Origin: Opitutaceae bacterium
Lineage (GTDB): Bacteria > Verrucomicrobiota > Verrucomicrobiia > Opitutales > Opitutaceae
DNA length: 22,095 bases
Direction of reading: 5' to 3'
NCBI GenBank assembly: GCA_023269455.1
Contig: JAHFTG010000004.1
Coordinates: 1-22,095, forward strand
This document shows positions 1 to 7,635 of the stretch, one piece after another (within the stretch, counting starts at the first letter, position 1; each line of letters starts with the position of its first letter). A program made the translations under genes and the position numbers. The notes under the pieces were generated by a model that was given only the letters and a program-made list of their open reading frames with translations, ran no database searches and was not told where the DNA came from.

Positions 1-38
1 AATAAGGTCGGATAACACTGGTGGTCAGAAGCCAAAAA

Positions 39-1457
39 CTAGTAAGCATTTTTTTGCTTCACGAAGGTGAGGAGCATGATCTGGAAATCGAACAGGAGCG
101 ACCAGTTTTCGATGTAATACAGGTCGTAGCGGATACGATCCACCAAGCTGGTGTTGCCCCGCAGGCCGTTGACCTGCGCCCAGCCGGTGATGCCGGGGCG
201 CACTTCGTGACGCGGGTTGTAATGAGGGATTTCGCGTTCGAATTTCTCGATGAGTTCGGGCCGCTCGGGGCGGGGGCCTACGAGGCTCATGTCGCCGGTC
301 AGTACGTTCCAGAACTGGGGGAGTTCATCGAGATTCCACTCGCGCATGAAGGCGCCGATTTTGAGGCGTCGGGGATCTGCCTCCACCGCCCACTGCGCGC
401 CGGTTGTCTCGGCATCGAGCCGCATGGAACGGAGTTTATAAATAGTGAACGTTTTGCCGTGCCGGCCGGTGCGAACCTGCCGGTAGATGATGGGGCCGGG
501 GCTCTCGCGCTTGATGATTATCGTGAGCACCAGCATGATCGGAGCACCGAGAATGAGGCCTGCGAGTGCGCCGACGAGGTCCGTGGCTCGTTTGAGCGCC
601 GCATTGGTTACGGAGACGATTCGCAGGTCTTCCACTCCGAGCACAGGCACGCCGGAGATGGTTTGGAGGTGAAGACTGGATACAAAGATACGGAAGAACG
701 ACGGCATGATTTTGAACTGCACGTAAACGCGTTCGCAAAGGTTGGCGATGTGCAGCAACTGGCCGGTGTTGAGATCAAAATCGGCGACGATCGCGATATC
801 GATGAGCCGGTCGGAGAGAATGGCTTCCAATTCCGGATAACCGCCCAGGCACATGCACGGGCGGCGAACGCCGGAAAGCTCCTCCGCTTGGGTGGAGACA
901 TAGCCGACGACTTCGTAGGGATGATTGCGGTCGGTGTTGATGGCTTCGACAAGCTTCTCGGCATCGTTACTCCAGCCGATAATCACCACGCGTTGCACGA
1001 TGCGTTCACGCAGGTGACTGCGGGCCAGCCAGAGATTAAAGCCCAGTCGCCATGCCACGATGGAGGCCAGCGTCGTGATGCAGGCGAGGGCAACAAAGAG
1101 CCGGGAAATCGAGGGTTCGAATTTGAGCGCGAGCGAAATGCCTAGAAACAGGCAGAACCAGAAGAAGGTGCCTTTGGCAAAGAGCCCGAAAGCCCGGTGC
1201 GGGCGCAGCAAAATGCGCGCATCGTAAACTTTGAGGTAGGCGAAACTGGCGATGAAGAATACGGTGCCGATGACCAGTAAGGGAAGATAATCGGCGAGGC
1301 GGGTGTTGCCCGGAGTCACTCCCACGCGGTTAAAGGCACTATCAAAACGCAGCCAGTAAGCCATCAACAGCCCGAGAAAAGCAAAGAAGGTATCCCCCGA
1401 AATCTGTAGAACAAGCAGCAGGTTTTGGGTGCGGGGGTAAGAGCGTTTGGTAGCCAT
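39..1457 (-). CDS. Undecaprenyl-phosphate sugar-1-phosphate transferase (WbaP/WcaJ-type, polyisoprenyl-phosphate hexose-1-phosphate transferase)
   Basis: This inner-membrane enzyme is expected to start exopolysaccharide or O-antigen repeat-unit synthesis by moving a hexose-1-phosphate from a UDP-sugar to undecaprenyl phosphate. With the ATG at 1457 it is 472 aa, the usual length for the long, multi-spanning family members. About four membrane helices lie at residues 12-35, 57-76, 97-112 and 118-138. A Rossmann-like central domain follows (IIGWSNDAEKL near 159-169), then a membrane-associated helix at 296-315. The C-terminal catalytic domain shows IYRQVRTGRHGK (324-335), the acidic pair D377/E378 in WNLDELPQ, GPRPE (394-398) and PGITGWAQVNG (421-431). 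All of these are family hallmarks. An in-frame TTG at 1493 would add 12 residues, but the ATG is preferred. The sugar, glucose or galactose, cannot be read from the sequence. The gene diverges from the glycosidase at 1587. Confidence 0.93.
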   Translation of the reverse strand: MATKRSYPRTQNLLLVLQISGDTFFAFLGLLMAYWLRFDSAFNRVGVTPGNTRLADYLPLLVIGTVFFIASFAYLKVYDARILLRPHRAFGLFAKGTFFWFCLFLGISLALKFEPSISRLFVALACITTLASIVAWRLGFNLWLARSHLRERIVQRVVIIGWSNDAEKLVEAINTDRNHPYEVVGYVSTQAEELSGVRRPCMCLGGYPELEAILSDRLIDIAIVADFDLNTGQLLHIANLCERVYVQFKIMPSFFRIFVSSLHLQTISGVPVLGVEDLRIVSVTNAALKRATDLVGALAGLILGAPIMLVLTIIIKRESPGPIIYRQVRTGRHGKTFTIYKLRSMRLDAETTGAQWAVEADPRRLKIGAFMREWNLDELPQFWNVLTGDMSLVGPRPERPELIEKFEREIPHYNPRHEVRPGITGWAQVNGLRGNTSLVDRIRYDLYYIENWSLLFDFQIMLLTFVKQKNAY

Positions 1458-1473
1458 GTGACAAATCACTTTA

Positions 1474-1504
1474 ATTATAAGACGGTAAGGCAAAAACCAG
1501 CCAA
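1474..1504 (-). promoter_or_regulatory. Possible sigma-70-type promoter for the sugar transferase
   Basis: On the minus strand a perfect TATAAT (1479-1474) lies 16 bases before the ATG at 1457. A TTGGCT (1504-1499) sits 19 bases upstream of it. The spacer is a little long, and transcription would start only about 10 nt before the ATG, giving a very short leader. No other good promoter is visible in this gap. This rests on pattern matching only. Confidence 0.3.
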
Positions 1505-1510
1505 TAACGA

Positions 1511-1565
1511 TGAGCTAGAGAGCTATGGGCTGGTAGCTGTGAGCCAGATACCATTAGCTGAAAGT
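1511..1565. repeat. Degenerate heptameric repeat tract (GAGCTNN type), intergenic
   Basis: The AGCT/GGCT core recurs about every 7 bp across the gap between the divergent sugar transferase and glycosidase genes (GC dinucleotides near 1513, 1521, 1528, 1535 and 1542, a spacing of 8, 7, 7, 7). Related tracts occur inside the glycosidase gene and in other gaps of this window. Confidence 0.7.
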
Positions 1566-1586
1566 TTAAACCCTGAATAATTTCCT

Positions 1587-3863
1587 GTGTCCCGAGAATC
1601 CCGAATTTTTTCACTTCTTCGCCTGGTCTTTTGCATTCCGCTGGGGGGGATATTTTGTTTACTGATTTCGGAGGGACGGTCCGCAGGGTATGGATTTGAT
1701 GTGTTGGAAACGCCAGAGGTCTATGCCAATAATTTGGCTGAGGCGCAGTTGACTGGTTCCAACGGAACTTGGATGCGGGTGCGAAGTTTGGTGGAGCCTG
1801 AACAATCAGTAACGGGGATTCGCGCGGTCGCTACTGATCGGCAGGTTTTGCTGCGATTACATCACCTGGGGGTTAGGACGGTGGTTCATTTGCGCAGACA
1901 GCCTAATGAATGGCAAAGTGGCGTGCGTGTTGGTGGTGGTTGGCGCTTACCTCTGGATCTACGGGAAGCTTTCGAGCGTGGACGCAGACTGGGAGCGGCT
2001 TACGGCGATCTCGTGGACGCTTGGGAAATCGAGAATGAGCCGGACATCGGCTTCGTCGCGGAAAACCCCGAGGTGATGGCTGCCTTTCACAAGGCGTGTT
2101 ATTTGGGGCTGAAGGCGGGCGCGCGAAGCGCACCTCGAGCTGGGAGCTATGAGCTAGGAGCTGTGAGCTTACAATCGAGCTGGCTGGCGCAAAAGCGCGG
2201 TCGAGTGGCAGCCCTTAACTCCCAACCTCCAGCTCATAGCTCATCACGCGTGCTTATGGCTCCGCTTGCGCTTCCGCCCGGGCCTTATTTTGAGCGGTTG
2301 TGGGGCAATGGCCTCGCGAGCTATACGGATGGGTTTAACTACCATTATTACGGCTATGCGGAGGATTTCAGCGGGGTGTATCGGCAGTTCGCTACAGCTG
2401 TAGCGGAGCTCCCAGCTCAGAGCTCTCAGCTCAGAGCTAAAAAAGATCTCCCGGTTTTCCTGACCGAATACGGCTACGGGCTTATGGATGGCGTGGCCCG
2501 CGATACCGTGGAGGGGAGAGTGCGGCAGTGGCGGTGGTTTGCCGACGTGGCGGGGCAAATCCGCACGCTTCGCCCCGAGGGGCCGATGGCGTTTGTGCTC
2601 AATCCGTATTATGAGGCCGAGCTGGCTGAATTTGGCCTGCTGATGGAGCGAGCGGCACGTCTCAATCCTCAACGCTCAACCTTCAACTCTCAGATGGTCT
2701 TCGTTCCATCCGATTTCGGAGCGGCGAGTGTCGAGCCGTGGATGAAGCGGATCGGTAAAAAGGAAGGCACGGCTTACGCGTCTCCGGCATTGGCTTATCT
2801 ATGGGATTACGCGACGCGACATCCTTACAGGCCGCTGACTTGGACTGTGAAGACAGCCGCTCCGTCGCCGGTGGTGATCGATTTCATCGCGGACAGGGAC
2901 ATGCTTCAGATCAAGGACTATAGCGGGTATGCGTTGGAGGGTATGGTGGATGGAGCGGGGACGGATGACTCACCTCTCAGCACGGGGCGCGGACGGGTGG
3001 TGCTTTATAATTTTTCGGATAAGCCGGTGGCGGGAACCTTGGACTTTTGGCCGAGGGAGAAGACCGATGCGGCGGAAGCGACGGAATTAACGCTGGCGCC
3101 AGGTGAACGACGAGAAATTCCGGTGCAACTGCGGGTATCGGCAGATGCATTTGTCGAGAACCGCCTCAGGCTGGTTTTTAAACCGGTGTGTGCCAGTGAT
3201 CCGCAGGCAATTTATGCAACGTGCCTGTATCCGCGCGGAGCACGCATGCCTCGCCAGAAGCTGGCGGATTTCGATTTTTCGACGGCGCAGACGGAGGGCG
3301 CGCGGGCTTTGCTTTTGGCGCGTCCGCTGGCGAGGGAGGAGCCTGCGCTCAAGCCGGATGGGCGTTGGCTGGTTTCGGATGGGGTGCGGGTCGAGGATCA
3401 TGGGGATGGCGTCTGGCGGTTTGAGGTCGCGCATTTTCCGAAGGAACCGCTCCGACCGGCGATGGCGGAGTTGCCACTGCCTGAGGGCTTTGGCTTCAAG
3501 GCGGGATCGATGCTGATGTTCCAGCATCGAATGATTCCTTCGGCAAAATCACCGGAGGTGCCGTCGGGTGACAGCCGTTTTTCCACGCGCACGGGCAATT
3601 GGGGCGCGTCGGTGGATGTATTTTTCCGCACGGCAAACGGAAATCTTTACAAGGGGACACCGCAGCTTGCACCGACGGAGACGTGGAAAACCTATGCGCA
3701 GAGTGCCCAGAATTTCACCCTGTGGTTTTATGGCCGGGGGGCGTTGCCGTGGAGATTTTCGGAAAATCGGCCGGTCTCACTGGTGTTTTTTTTAAAACCG
3801 AAGCAGCTACCGTTTACCTTGGAAGTGAAGCAGGCCGAGATCGTGAAATTCGCAAAGCCCTAG
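1587..3863 (+). CDS. Secreted clan GH-A glycoside hydrolase-like protein of the exopolysaccharide locus
   Basis: This is a 758-aa predicted exported protein with a GTG start. A hydrophobic N-terminus (residues 8-28) looks like a signal peptide or anchor. Residues about 50-400 look like a TIM barrel with the two clan GH-A glutamates: the acid/base E151 in ENEP (149-152) and the nucleophile E294 in LTEYGYG. The rest, about 430-758, looks beta-rich and may hold carbohydrate-binding or sandwich domains. The family number (GH39, GH5 or other) cannot be decided by eye. It sits between a repeat-unit initiating transferase and a polymerase/ligase, so a role in trimming or releasing the polysaccharide is plausible, by analogy with PslG of the Pseudomonas Psl locus. 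Four heptameric repeat tracts lie inside the coding sequence and add peptide segments at about 184-221, 274-285 and 359-370. The frame stays open and both catalytic glutamates remain, so the gene is probably functional. Confidence 0.8.
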   Translation: MSRESRIFSLLRLVFCIPLGGIFCLLISEGRSAGYGFDVLETPEVYANNLAEAQLTGSNGTWMRVRSLVEPEQSVTGIRAVATDRQVLLRLHHLGVRTVVHLRRQPNEWQSGVRVGGGWRLPLDLREAFERGRRLGAAYGDLVDAWEIENEPDIGFVAENPEVMAAFHKACYLGLKAGARSAPRAGSYELGAVSLQSSWLAQKRGRVAALNSQPPAHSSSRVLMAPLALPPGPYFERLWGNGLASYTDGFNYHYYGYAEDFSGVYRQFATAVAELPAQSSQLRAKKDLPVFLTEYGYGLMDGVARDTVEGRVRQWRWFADVAGQIRTLRPEGPMAFVLNPYYEAELAEFGLLMERAARLNPQRSTFNSQMVFVPSDFGAASVEPWMKRIGKKEGTAYASPALAYLWDYATRHPYRPLTWTVKTAAPSPVVIDFIADRDMLQIKDYSGYALEGMVDGAGTDDSPLSTGRGRVVLYNFSDKPVAGTLDFWPREKTDAAEATELTLAPGERREIPVQLRVSADAFVENRLRLVFKPVCASDPQAIYATCLYPRGARMPRQKLADFDFSTAQTEGARALLLARPLAREEPALKPDGRWLVSDGVRVEDHGDGVWRFEVAHFPKEPLRPAMAELPLPEGFGFKAGSMLMFQHRMIPSAKSPEVPSGDSRFSTRTGNWGASVDVFFRTANGNLYKGTPQLAPTETWKTYAQSAQNFTLWFYGRGALPWRFSENRPVSLVFFLKPKQLPFTLEVKQAEIVKFAKP
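2137..2171. repeat. Heptameric repeat tract 1 inside the glycosidase gene
   Basis: Five consecutive 7-bp units begin GAGCT, with variable last two bases (GG, AT, AG, GT, TA). They encode part of the segment around residues 184-195. The tract is inverted relative to the one at 2214-2248. Confidence 0.85.
2214..2248. repeat. Heptameric repeat tract 2 inside the glycosidase gene (inverted relative to tract 1)
   Basis: The 7-bp units drift from CTTAACT and CCCAACC to TCCAGCT and CATAGCT. The AGCTCAT units are near reverse complements of GAGCTAT units in tract 1. Tracts 1 and 2 therefore make an imperfect inverted repeat around a spacer of about 42 bp. Confidence 0.75.
2391..2404. repeat. Perfect 14-bp palindrome just before tract 3
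   Basis: GCTACAG is followed directly by its reverse complement CTGTAGC, inside the glycosidase gene. It ends three bases before the third heptad tract and may be part of the same repeat unit. Confidence 0.6.
2407..2441. repeat. Heptameric repeat tract 3 inside the glycosidase gene
   Basis: Five 7-bp units begin AGCT (AGCTCCC, AGCTCAG, AGCTCTC, AGCTCAG, AGCTAAA). They encode the hydrophilic segment ELPAQSSQLRAKK, which lies directly before the strand carrying the catalytic nucleophile (LTEYG). Confidence 0.85.
2661..2695. repeat. Heptameric repeat tract 4 inside the glycosidase gene
   Basis: Five 7-bp units run CTCAATC, CTCAACG, and so on to CTCAGAT. They encode the segment LNPQRSTFNSQ. The CTCAAC units are reverse complements of the GTTGAG variant seen in the tract at 12604-12638. 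Confidence 0.8.
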
Positions 3864-3900
3864 TTGCTTGGGAATTCCTGTTGGCGGCTTTCGCTGGGAA

Positions 3901-5412
3901 TCAGCGATCATTTCCGCGGCGATGTTCCAGCTCGGCCCAGCGGGAGAGCAAGACGAGGGAAGCACACCAGAGCAGAAGAATGGCGGGGTTCTGAGCGGGG
4001 AAATCGACGAAGGCGTGGGCGAGAGTCACGGCGAGCGCGAGCGCGATGAACGCGAGGTGGGGGCGCCGGTGAATTTGGTTGCGCCACAGATGGCGGCCGA
4101 CCCAGGCGAGCATCGCCAGCAGGAGGGCGGCACCGATCAAGCCAAGTTCATCGAGGAGCTGCACGTAGTCGTTGTGGGCTTCGTTCCAGCCGAGCATGAC
4201 ACCCCAGGGTTTATAGATTTCGGGGTAGTTTCTTTGATAGGCGGGAAACATGTAGCGGAAGCTGCCTGCGCCCCAGCCGGTGATGAGGTTGTCCTGAGCC
4301 ATCTCCCAGGCGGCTTCGCGAACGACGAGCCGACTGCTGACAGAGTAGTCGGTTTTCCCGGCTTCGATGAGCTTGCCGACGCGGTCGAAGGAGGTGTTGA
4401 GGTTGAGGAAATAGGCGCCCAGTCCGATGAAAATGGCAAAGCCCGCGCAGAGCAGCCCGAGGGTGAGAGGGCTGCGGCCCTCGCCGCGGGTGACGGCGCA
4501 GCGAATAATAAAACCGATGAAGGCGACGAGCGTGAACCCGACCAAGAGGATGGTCGCTGCCCGCGAGTAGGTGAGGAGCACGCCGATCCCGAGCAAGGCG
4601 CAGAGAAACGCGATGACGGGAGCGGGGCTGGTGCGCTCCAGCCGGCGCTCGCTGCGGGCGAAGTACCAATAGAGCAAGGCGACGCCGAGCATGAGCACCA
4701 GGTTGAAGTAGGCTCCGGCGTGGTTTTTGTAGATGATCGTGGAGAAAGCGTTTCTGCCTCCGCTGTTGGAGGCGAACCAGAGGATTTTATCCGTGCCGGT
4801 GACGCGTTGGAGGATGCCGATGATCGCGAGCAGGGCGCCGTTGGCCACCACGATGGTCAAAAGTCGTTGCACGGCCGCCCGCCGGGTGAAGCCGACCCAC
4901 ACGGCGCATACGACCAGCCACGGGATCGTATAGAGCATGAGCACGCGCCAGGCGTTCATTTTAACAAAGGGACTCTCGATGCCCGACGGCAGCCACGTGA
5001 TGTGCTCCAGGGGGACGAGCCACCAGGAGCCGCCGTTTATGGCGTAAACCCACGCGGGGTTGAGCGCTTGGATGGCGACATAGCCTAGCAGTGCCAATCC
5101 GAGCCAGAAAAGAGGGAAGCGCACGAGCTTCGGCCACATGATGAGCTTGAATGCGCCTTCGGGCGTATGGTCGTCCGAATAGTGGCGGTTGGCGAGGGCC
5201 ACGGCGAAGGCGGCCACGGCAAAGGCCAGGCTGATAAACTGGCTCCACGGGGGCATCGTGCCGAGCGCCCACGGCGTGAAACAGAGGTGCGCGCCGACGA
5301 TGATCAGCAACGTTTTTTCGAGGGGGTGAAGGCTGGCGGAGGCGCGCGCCTCGCCGCGAAAAGCCTGCAAGGTAGGGTCGGCGCGAAACGTTGGAGCGGG
5401 GCGGTGGGGCAT
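3901..5412 (-). CDS. O-antigen ligase / polymerase family membrane protein (Wzy/WaaL-type, PF04932-like)
   Basis: This 503-aa multi-spanning inner-membrane protein has about ten to twelve hydrophobic helices. It is expected to polymerise lipid-linked repeat units or ligate the finished glycan to an acceptor. A large hydrophilic loop at about 338-420 carries the usual Wzy_C-type marks: R361, then GWGAGSF (379-385) and AHNDYVQLLDELG (412-424). TYSRAA (281-286) opens the conserved helical region. The size fits the family. The ATG at 5412 is chosen over a TTG two codons upstream. It is the last gene of a likely operon with the GspB-like and ATPase genes, and it converges on the glycosidase with a 37-bp gap that shows no clear terminator. 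Polymerase versus ligase cannot be told from sequence in this family. Confidence 0.87.
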   Translation of the reverse strand: MPHRPAPTFRADPTLQAFRGEARASASLHPLEKTLLIIVGAHLCFTPWALGTMPPWSQFISLAFAVAAFAVALANRHYSDDHTPEGAFKLIMWPKLVRFPLFWLGLALLGYVAIQALNPAWVYAINGGSWWLVPLEHITWLPSGIESPFVKMNAWRVLMLYTIPWLVVCAVWVGFTRRAAVQRLLTIVVANGALLAIIGILQRVTGTDKILWFASNSGGRNAFSTIIYKNHAGAYFNLVLMLGVALLYWYFARSERRLERTSPAPVIAFLCALLGIGVLLTYSRAATILLVGFTLVAFIGFIIRCAVTRGEGRSPLTLGLLCAGFAIFIGLGAYFLNLNTSFDRVGKLIEAGKTDYSVSSRLVVREAAWEMAQDNLITGWGAGSFRYMFPAYQRNYPEIYKPWGVMLGWNEAHNDYVQLLDELGLIGAALLLAMLAWVGRHLWRNQIHRRPHLAFIALALAVTLAHAFVDFPAQNPAILLLWCASLVLLSRWAELEHRRGNDR

Positions 5413-5423
5413 GGGCAAGCCGA

Positions 5424-5458
5424 GAGCTTAGAGCTGGGGGCGAAGGGCTGGAAACAGT
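5424..5458. repeat. Degenerate heptameric repeat tract, intergenic
   Basis: The units GAGCTTA and GAGCTGG, followed by weaker GGGC-type units, occupy the gap of about 63 bp between the GspB-like gene and the ligase/polymerase gene. Confidence 0.6.
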
Positions 5459-5475
5459 TAACCTAACAGAAAAAT

Positions 5476-6210
5476 TTAAAGAGCCTTGGTGTATTCGAAG
5501 CCGGCGTCGTCGGTAAAAACGAGACTGGAGGGGGTGACGTTGGTGAGACGCAGCCCGAGGGTGCGGTCCACGTAATCGTTAAGCCGCACGATGCGGTCGT
5601 TCATGATTACTTTGGAATCCTCGCCGGACATGCGCACGCCGGTGACGCGCAGGGCGTCGAGGAAGATGTAAACCGCCGGGTTGGAGACAGGCTTGGACGG
5701 GTTCGTCGGAGGATGCGGATGAACGATCGACGCAGGTGCCGGAGCGGGCGGCGTGGTCACCGCGATAGGTGTTTGAACGACTGGCACCGGAGAAGGTGCG
5801 GGCGCGGGAGGGAGCGGAGGAAGGACGGCTTCGATGTGAACAGGCGTGGCGACCGTTGCAACCGACGGGGCGGTGGCGATTGCCGGAAGTATTACCGCCG
5901 GGACGGCTGGCGCGGGAGTGGCGGGCAGTGTGTGGGTGTCGTGATGAACGGGCGCAACGTTCGCGATGACGGGGGGCTTTGAGTCGAGACGCAGCCATAC
6001 AAAGGCGAGCACACCTCCCATCACGAGCACGAGACCGCCGCCCACGAGCAGCAGCATCAGCGTGCGTGCGGGCATGGGGGGGCGGCGTTTGGCGATACGG
6101 GGGACGGGCGCGCCAGCGTCGGCCAGCGTCGGTGCGGTGGTGATCGTGGTCTGGGCGGGGTCGATCCGCTGGCGCTGGGCTTTTTTAAGCGCTTCGTTGA
6201 TGAGACTCAT
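5476..6210 (-). CDS. GspB-like membrane protein (type II secretion/pilus accessory)
   Basis: This is a 244-aa single-pass inner-membrane protein. The N-terminus MSLINEALKKAQRQR is typical of GspB-like proteins. A membrane helix covers about residues 50-72. A long Ala/Pro/Val-rich periplasmic linker (about 78-178) leads to a compact C-terminal domain (about 180-244: VYIFLDALRVTGVRM, then NDRIVRLNDYVD and FTDDAGFEY), the region known as GspB_C in Aeromonas ExeB-type proteins. In the known system GspA and GspB work together to place the secretin through the cell wall. The GspA-type ATPase gene lies 52 bp upstream, so a pair is likely. The ATG at 6210 is chosen; the open frame runs further upstream but overlaps nothing conserved. 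The secretin partner here could be the one beginning at 19974. Confidence 0.8.
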   Translation of the reverse strand: MSLINEALKKAQRQRIDPAQTTITTAPTLADAGAPVPRIAKRRPPMPARTLMLLLVGGGLVLVMGGVLAFVWLRLDSKPPVIANVAPVHHDTHTLPATPAPAVPAVILPAIATAPSVATVATPVHIEAVLPPLPPAPAPSPVPVVQTPIAVTTPPAPAPASIVHPHPPTNPSKPVSNPAVYIFLDALRVTGVRMSGEDSKVIMNDRIVRLNDYVDRTLGLRLTNVTPSSLVFTDDAGFEYTKAL

Positions 6211-6262
6211 GGGTGGAGAGGAAAAAATGCGGTGAGCAGGCGGACAGTGTTTTTGAAAAAGA

Positions 6263-7078
6263 TCATTCCGTGAGATTTCGCATGTCTTTGTATGCGCGGC
6301 GGACGTCCCAGTAGGTGACTTCCTCGGAGTCGCGGATGTAGGCGGCGAGAATCGATTTATCGCAGAGATTATTAATGATGCGAGGAATGCCTTTGCTGTA
6401 ACGGTGAACGGCACGCAAGGCCCAGCGGGTGAAGGCGGGGCGCCCCATGCCGCCGGCGAGCGTAAGCCGGTGCTGCACATAGTGGGCCACGTCGCTCAGA
6501 TTAAGCTGGCGGAGTTCGCAGTGGACAAGGATGCGCTGGCGAAGCTGGCGGAGTTCTTCGCGGGCGAGGATCGTCTTGAGCTCAGGCTGGCCCATGAGGA
6601 CGATCTGGAGCAGCTTTTGCTGGTCGGTTTCCAGATTCGACAGAAGACGGATCTGCTCCAGCACCTCGAACGAGAGATTCTGCGCCTCGTCGATGATGAG
6701 CACGATGTCACGGCCAAGGGCGATGCGTTCGAGCAGCACGCGGTTCACCTGGGCGACGAGGTCGTTCTGGCTGCGGCCGAGCTTGGTTTCGCCCAGTTCG
6801 GTGAGGATGGCCTTGAGCATCTGCGTCTCGGTGACGCGCGGATTGAGGATGAGCGCGGTGTCGTAGCGGCCCGGATCAAGCTCGTTCAGGAACCGCCGGC
6901 AGAGGGTCGTCTTGCCGCAGCCGACCTCGCCGATGAGCACGATGAAGCCCTTGCGCTCCTGCACGCCATATTTCAGGTGTTGCAGCGCCTCTTGGTGGGT
7001 CGGACTGAGATAAAGAAACTTCGGGTCGGGCGTGATGTTGAACGGCATCTCGTTCAACCCGTAGAAGCTCTGATACAT
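6263..7078 (-). CDS. GspA/ExeA/MshM-type AAA ATPase (short form)
   Basis: A 271-aa cytoplasmic P-loop ATPase. It opens MYQSFYGLNEMPFNITPDP, the usual start of the ExeA family (Tn7 TnsC-like AAA group). Walker A is GEVGCGKT (50-57) and Walker B is IVLIIDEAQ (125-133, with the DEAQ signature). A GQPEL motif at 163-167 and a winged-helix-like C-terminus containing KGIPRIINNLCD follow. Aeromonas ExeA is much longer, with a membrane helix and a peptidoglycan-binding domain that are both missing here. The short form also resembles the ATPase found in exosortase/PEP-CTERM exopolysaccharide loci, which has the same P-loop and DEAQ signatures. No exosortase is visible in the window. It is the first gene of the probable ATPase-GspB-ligase operon. 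An in-frame upstream extension to 7183 is ignored because homology begins at the ATG at 7078. Confidence 0.88.
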   Translation of the reverse strand: MYQSFYGLNEMPFNITPDPKFLYLSPTHQEALQHLKYGVQERKGFIVLIGEVGCGKTTLCRRFLNELDPGRYDTALILNPRVTETQMLKAILTELGETKLGRSQNDLVAQVNRVLLERIALGRDIVLIIDEAQNLSFEVLEQIRLLSNLETDQQKLLQIVLMGQPELKTILAREELRQLRQRILVHCELRQLNLSDVAHYVQHRLTLAGGMGRPAFTRWALRAVHRYSKGIPRIINNLCDKSILAAYIRDSEEVTYWDVRRAYKDMRNLTE

Positions 7079-7307
7079 GGCCAAAGGCAGTAGGCGGCCC
7101 GCGTGGCGAACGCACGCCAAAAGCGGGAGCGACCGGCGTTTTGGGCAACAATTAACAAAATCTTTCCGAGTGCCGGCCAGCATCAGTGCGTCTTAAGGGA
7201 TGTAGTCGCGCGAACAAACGCGGTGATGGATTGATTGATGGCCGCACATTCGTTCTGATTAATCCTGTTAATCCCGCTCCACTGCGGATTCTTCTTCACG
7301 TCACGTC

Positions 7308-7595
7308 ATGCACCTGCGCCGGATCATCGTCACCTTTTACCTGCTGCTCTTCCTGAGCGTTGGCGCGGGCTCGGCGGCGTTTTTCTGGCAGACGCGGCAG
7401 GAATACAACCAGCTAAAGCTGGTCGAGGCGGCGGCCCAGCGGCGGCTAAACGAGGCCGAGCAGCGGTTGCAGGAACAGGAATCGACCCTGCACAAGCTGC
7501 GCACCGACCCCGACTACGTCGCGATGATCATCCGCAAGCGCCTGGGTTATGCGAAGCCCGATGAATTTATCTTCCGTTTCGAGGCGGACCGGTGA
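7308..7595 (+). CDS. FtsB/DivIC-like septum formation initiator protein
   Basis: This 95-aa protein has one N-terminal membrane helix (about 6-27). A strong coiled coil follows at about 30-65, rich in Gln, Glu, Leu and Ala, and then the short C-terminal motif DPDYVAMIIRKRLGYAKPDE. That motif matches the FtsB/DivIC family ending (E/D-x-Y-I-E-x-I-A-R-E-x-L-G-x-x-x-P-x-E). Family members bridge FtsL and FtsQ/DivIB in the divisome. The size is normal. The ATG at 7308 has no Shine-Dalgarno sequence and follows a C/T-rich stretch. It is transcribed away from the ATPase gene, across a 229-bp gap (7079-7307) that must hold both promoters, though no clear promoter hexamers were identified there. Confidence 0.82.
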   Translation: MHLRRIIVTFYLLLFLSVGAGSAAFFWQTRQEYNQLKLVEAAAQRRLNEAEQRLQEQESTLHKLRTDPDYVAMIIRKRLGYAKPDEFIFRFEADR

Positions 7596-7607
7596 GCTGA
7601 GAGCTGA
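7594..7607. repeat. Short heptameric repeat, two exact GAGCTGA units
   Basis: Two identical 7-bp units begin inside the stop codon of the FtsB-like gene (TGA at 7593-7595). They match the GAGCTNN family found elsewhere in the window. A small GGCGG/CCGCC hairpin follows at 7611-7626. Confidence 0.5.
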
Positions 7608-7635
7608 GTTGGCGGAATAAGCCGCCCCATGATTT

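Noticed and set aside
21..1145. 374-codon plus-strand open frame at the left edge
   Set aside because: It lies entirely antisense to the sugar transferase and its translation resembles no protein family.
2137..2252. Glycosidase as a pseudogene broken by repeats
   Set aside because: The frame is open over 758 codons, the repeat-encoded parts fall between conserved segments, and both catalytic glutamates are kept.
2137..2695. Regular short repeats as a possible CRISPR array
   Set aside because: Units are 7 bp, directly tandem, degenerate and inside a coding frame; there are no constant-length repeats with unique spacers.
3868..5088. Long plus-strand open frame antisense to the Wzy/WaaL-type gene
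   Set aside because: It is a mirror frame of a high-GC membrane protein gene; its translation is charged low-complexity sequence with no domain, and the minus-strand gene is clearly real.
6211..6480. N-terminal extension of the GspB-like protein upstream to 6480
   Set aside because: It would overlap the ATPase gene, and the family start MSLINEAL begins exactly at the ATG at 6210.
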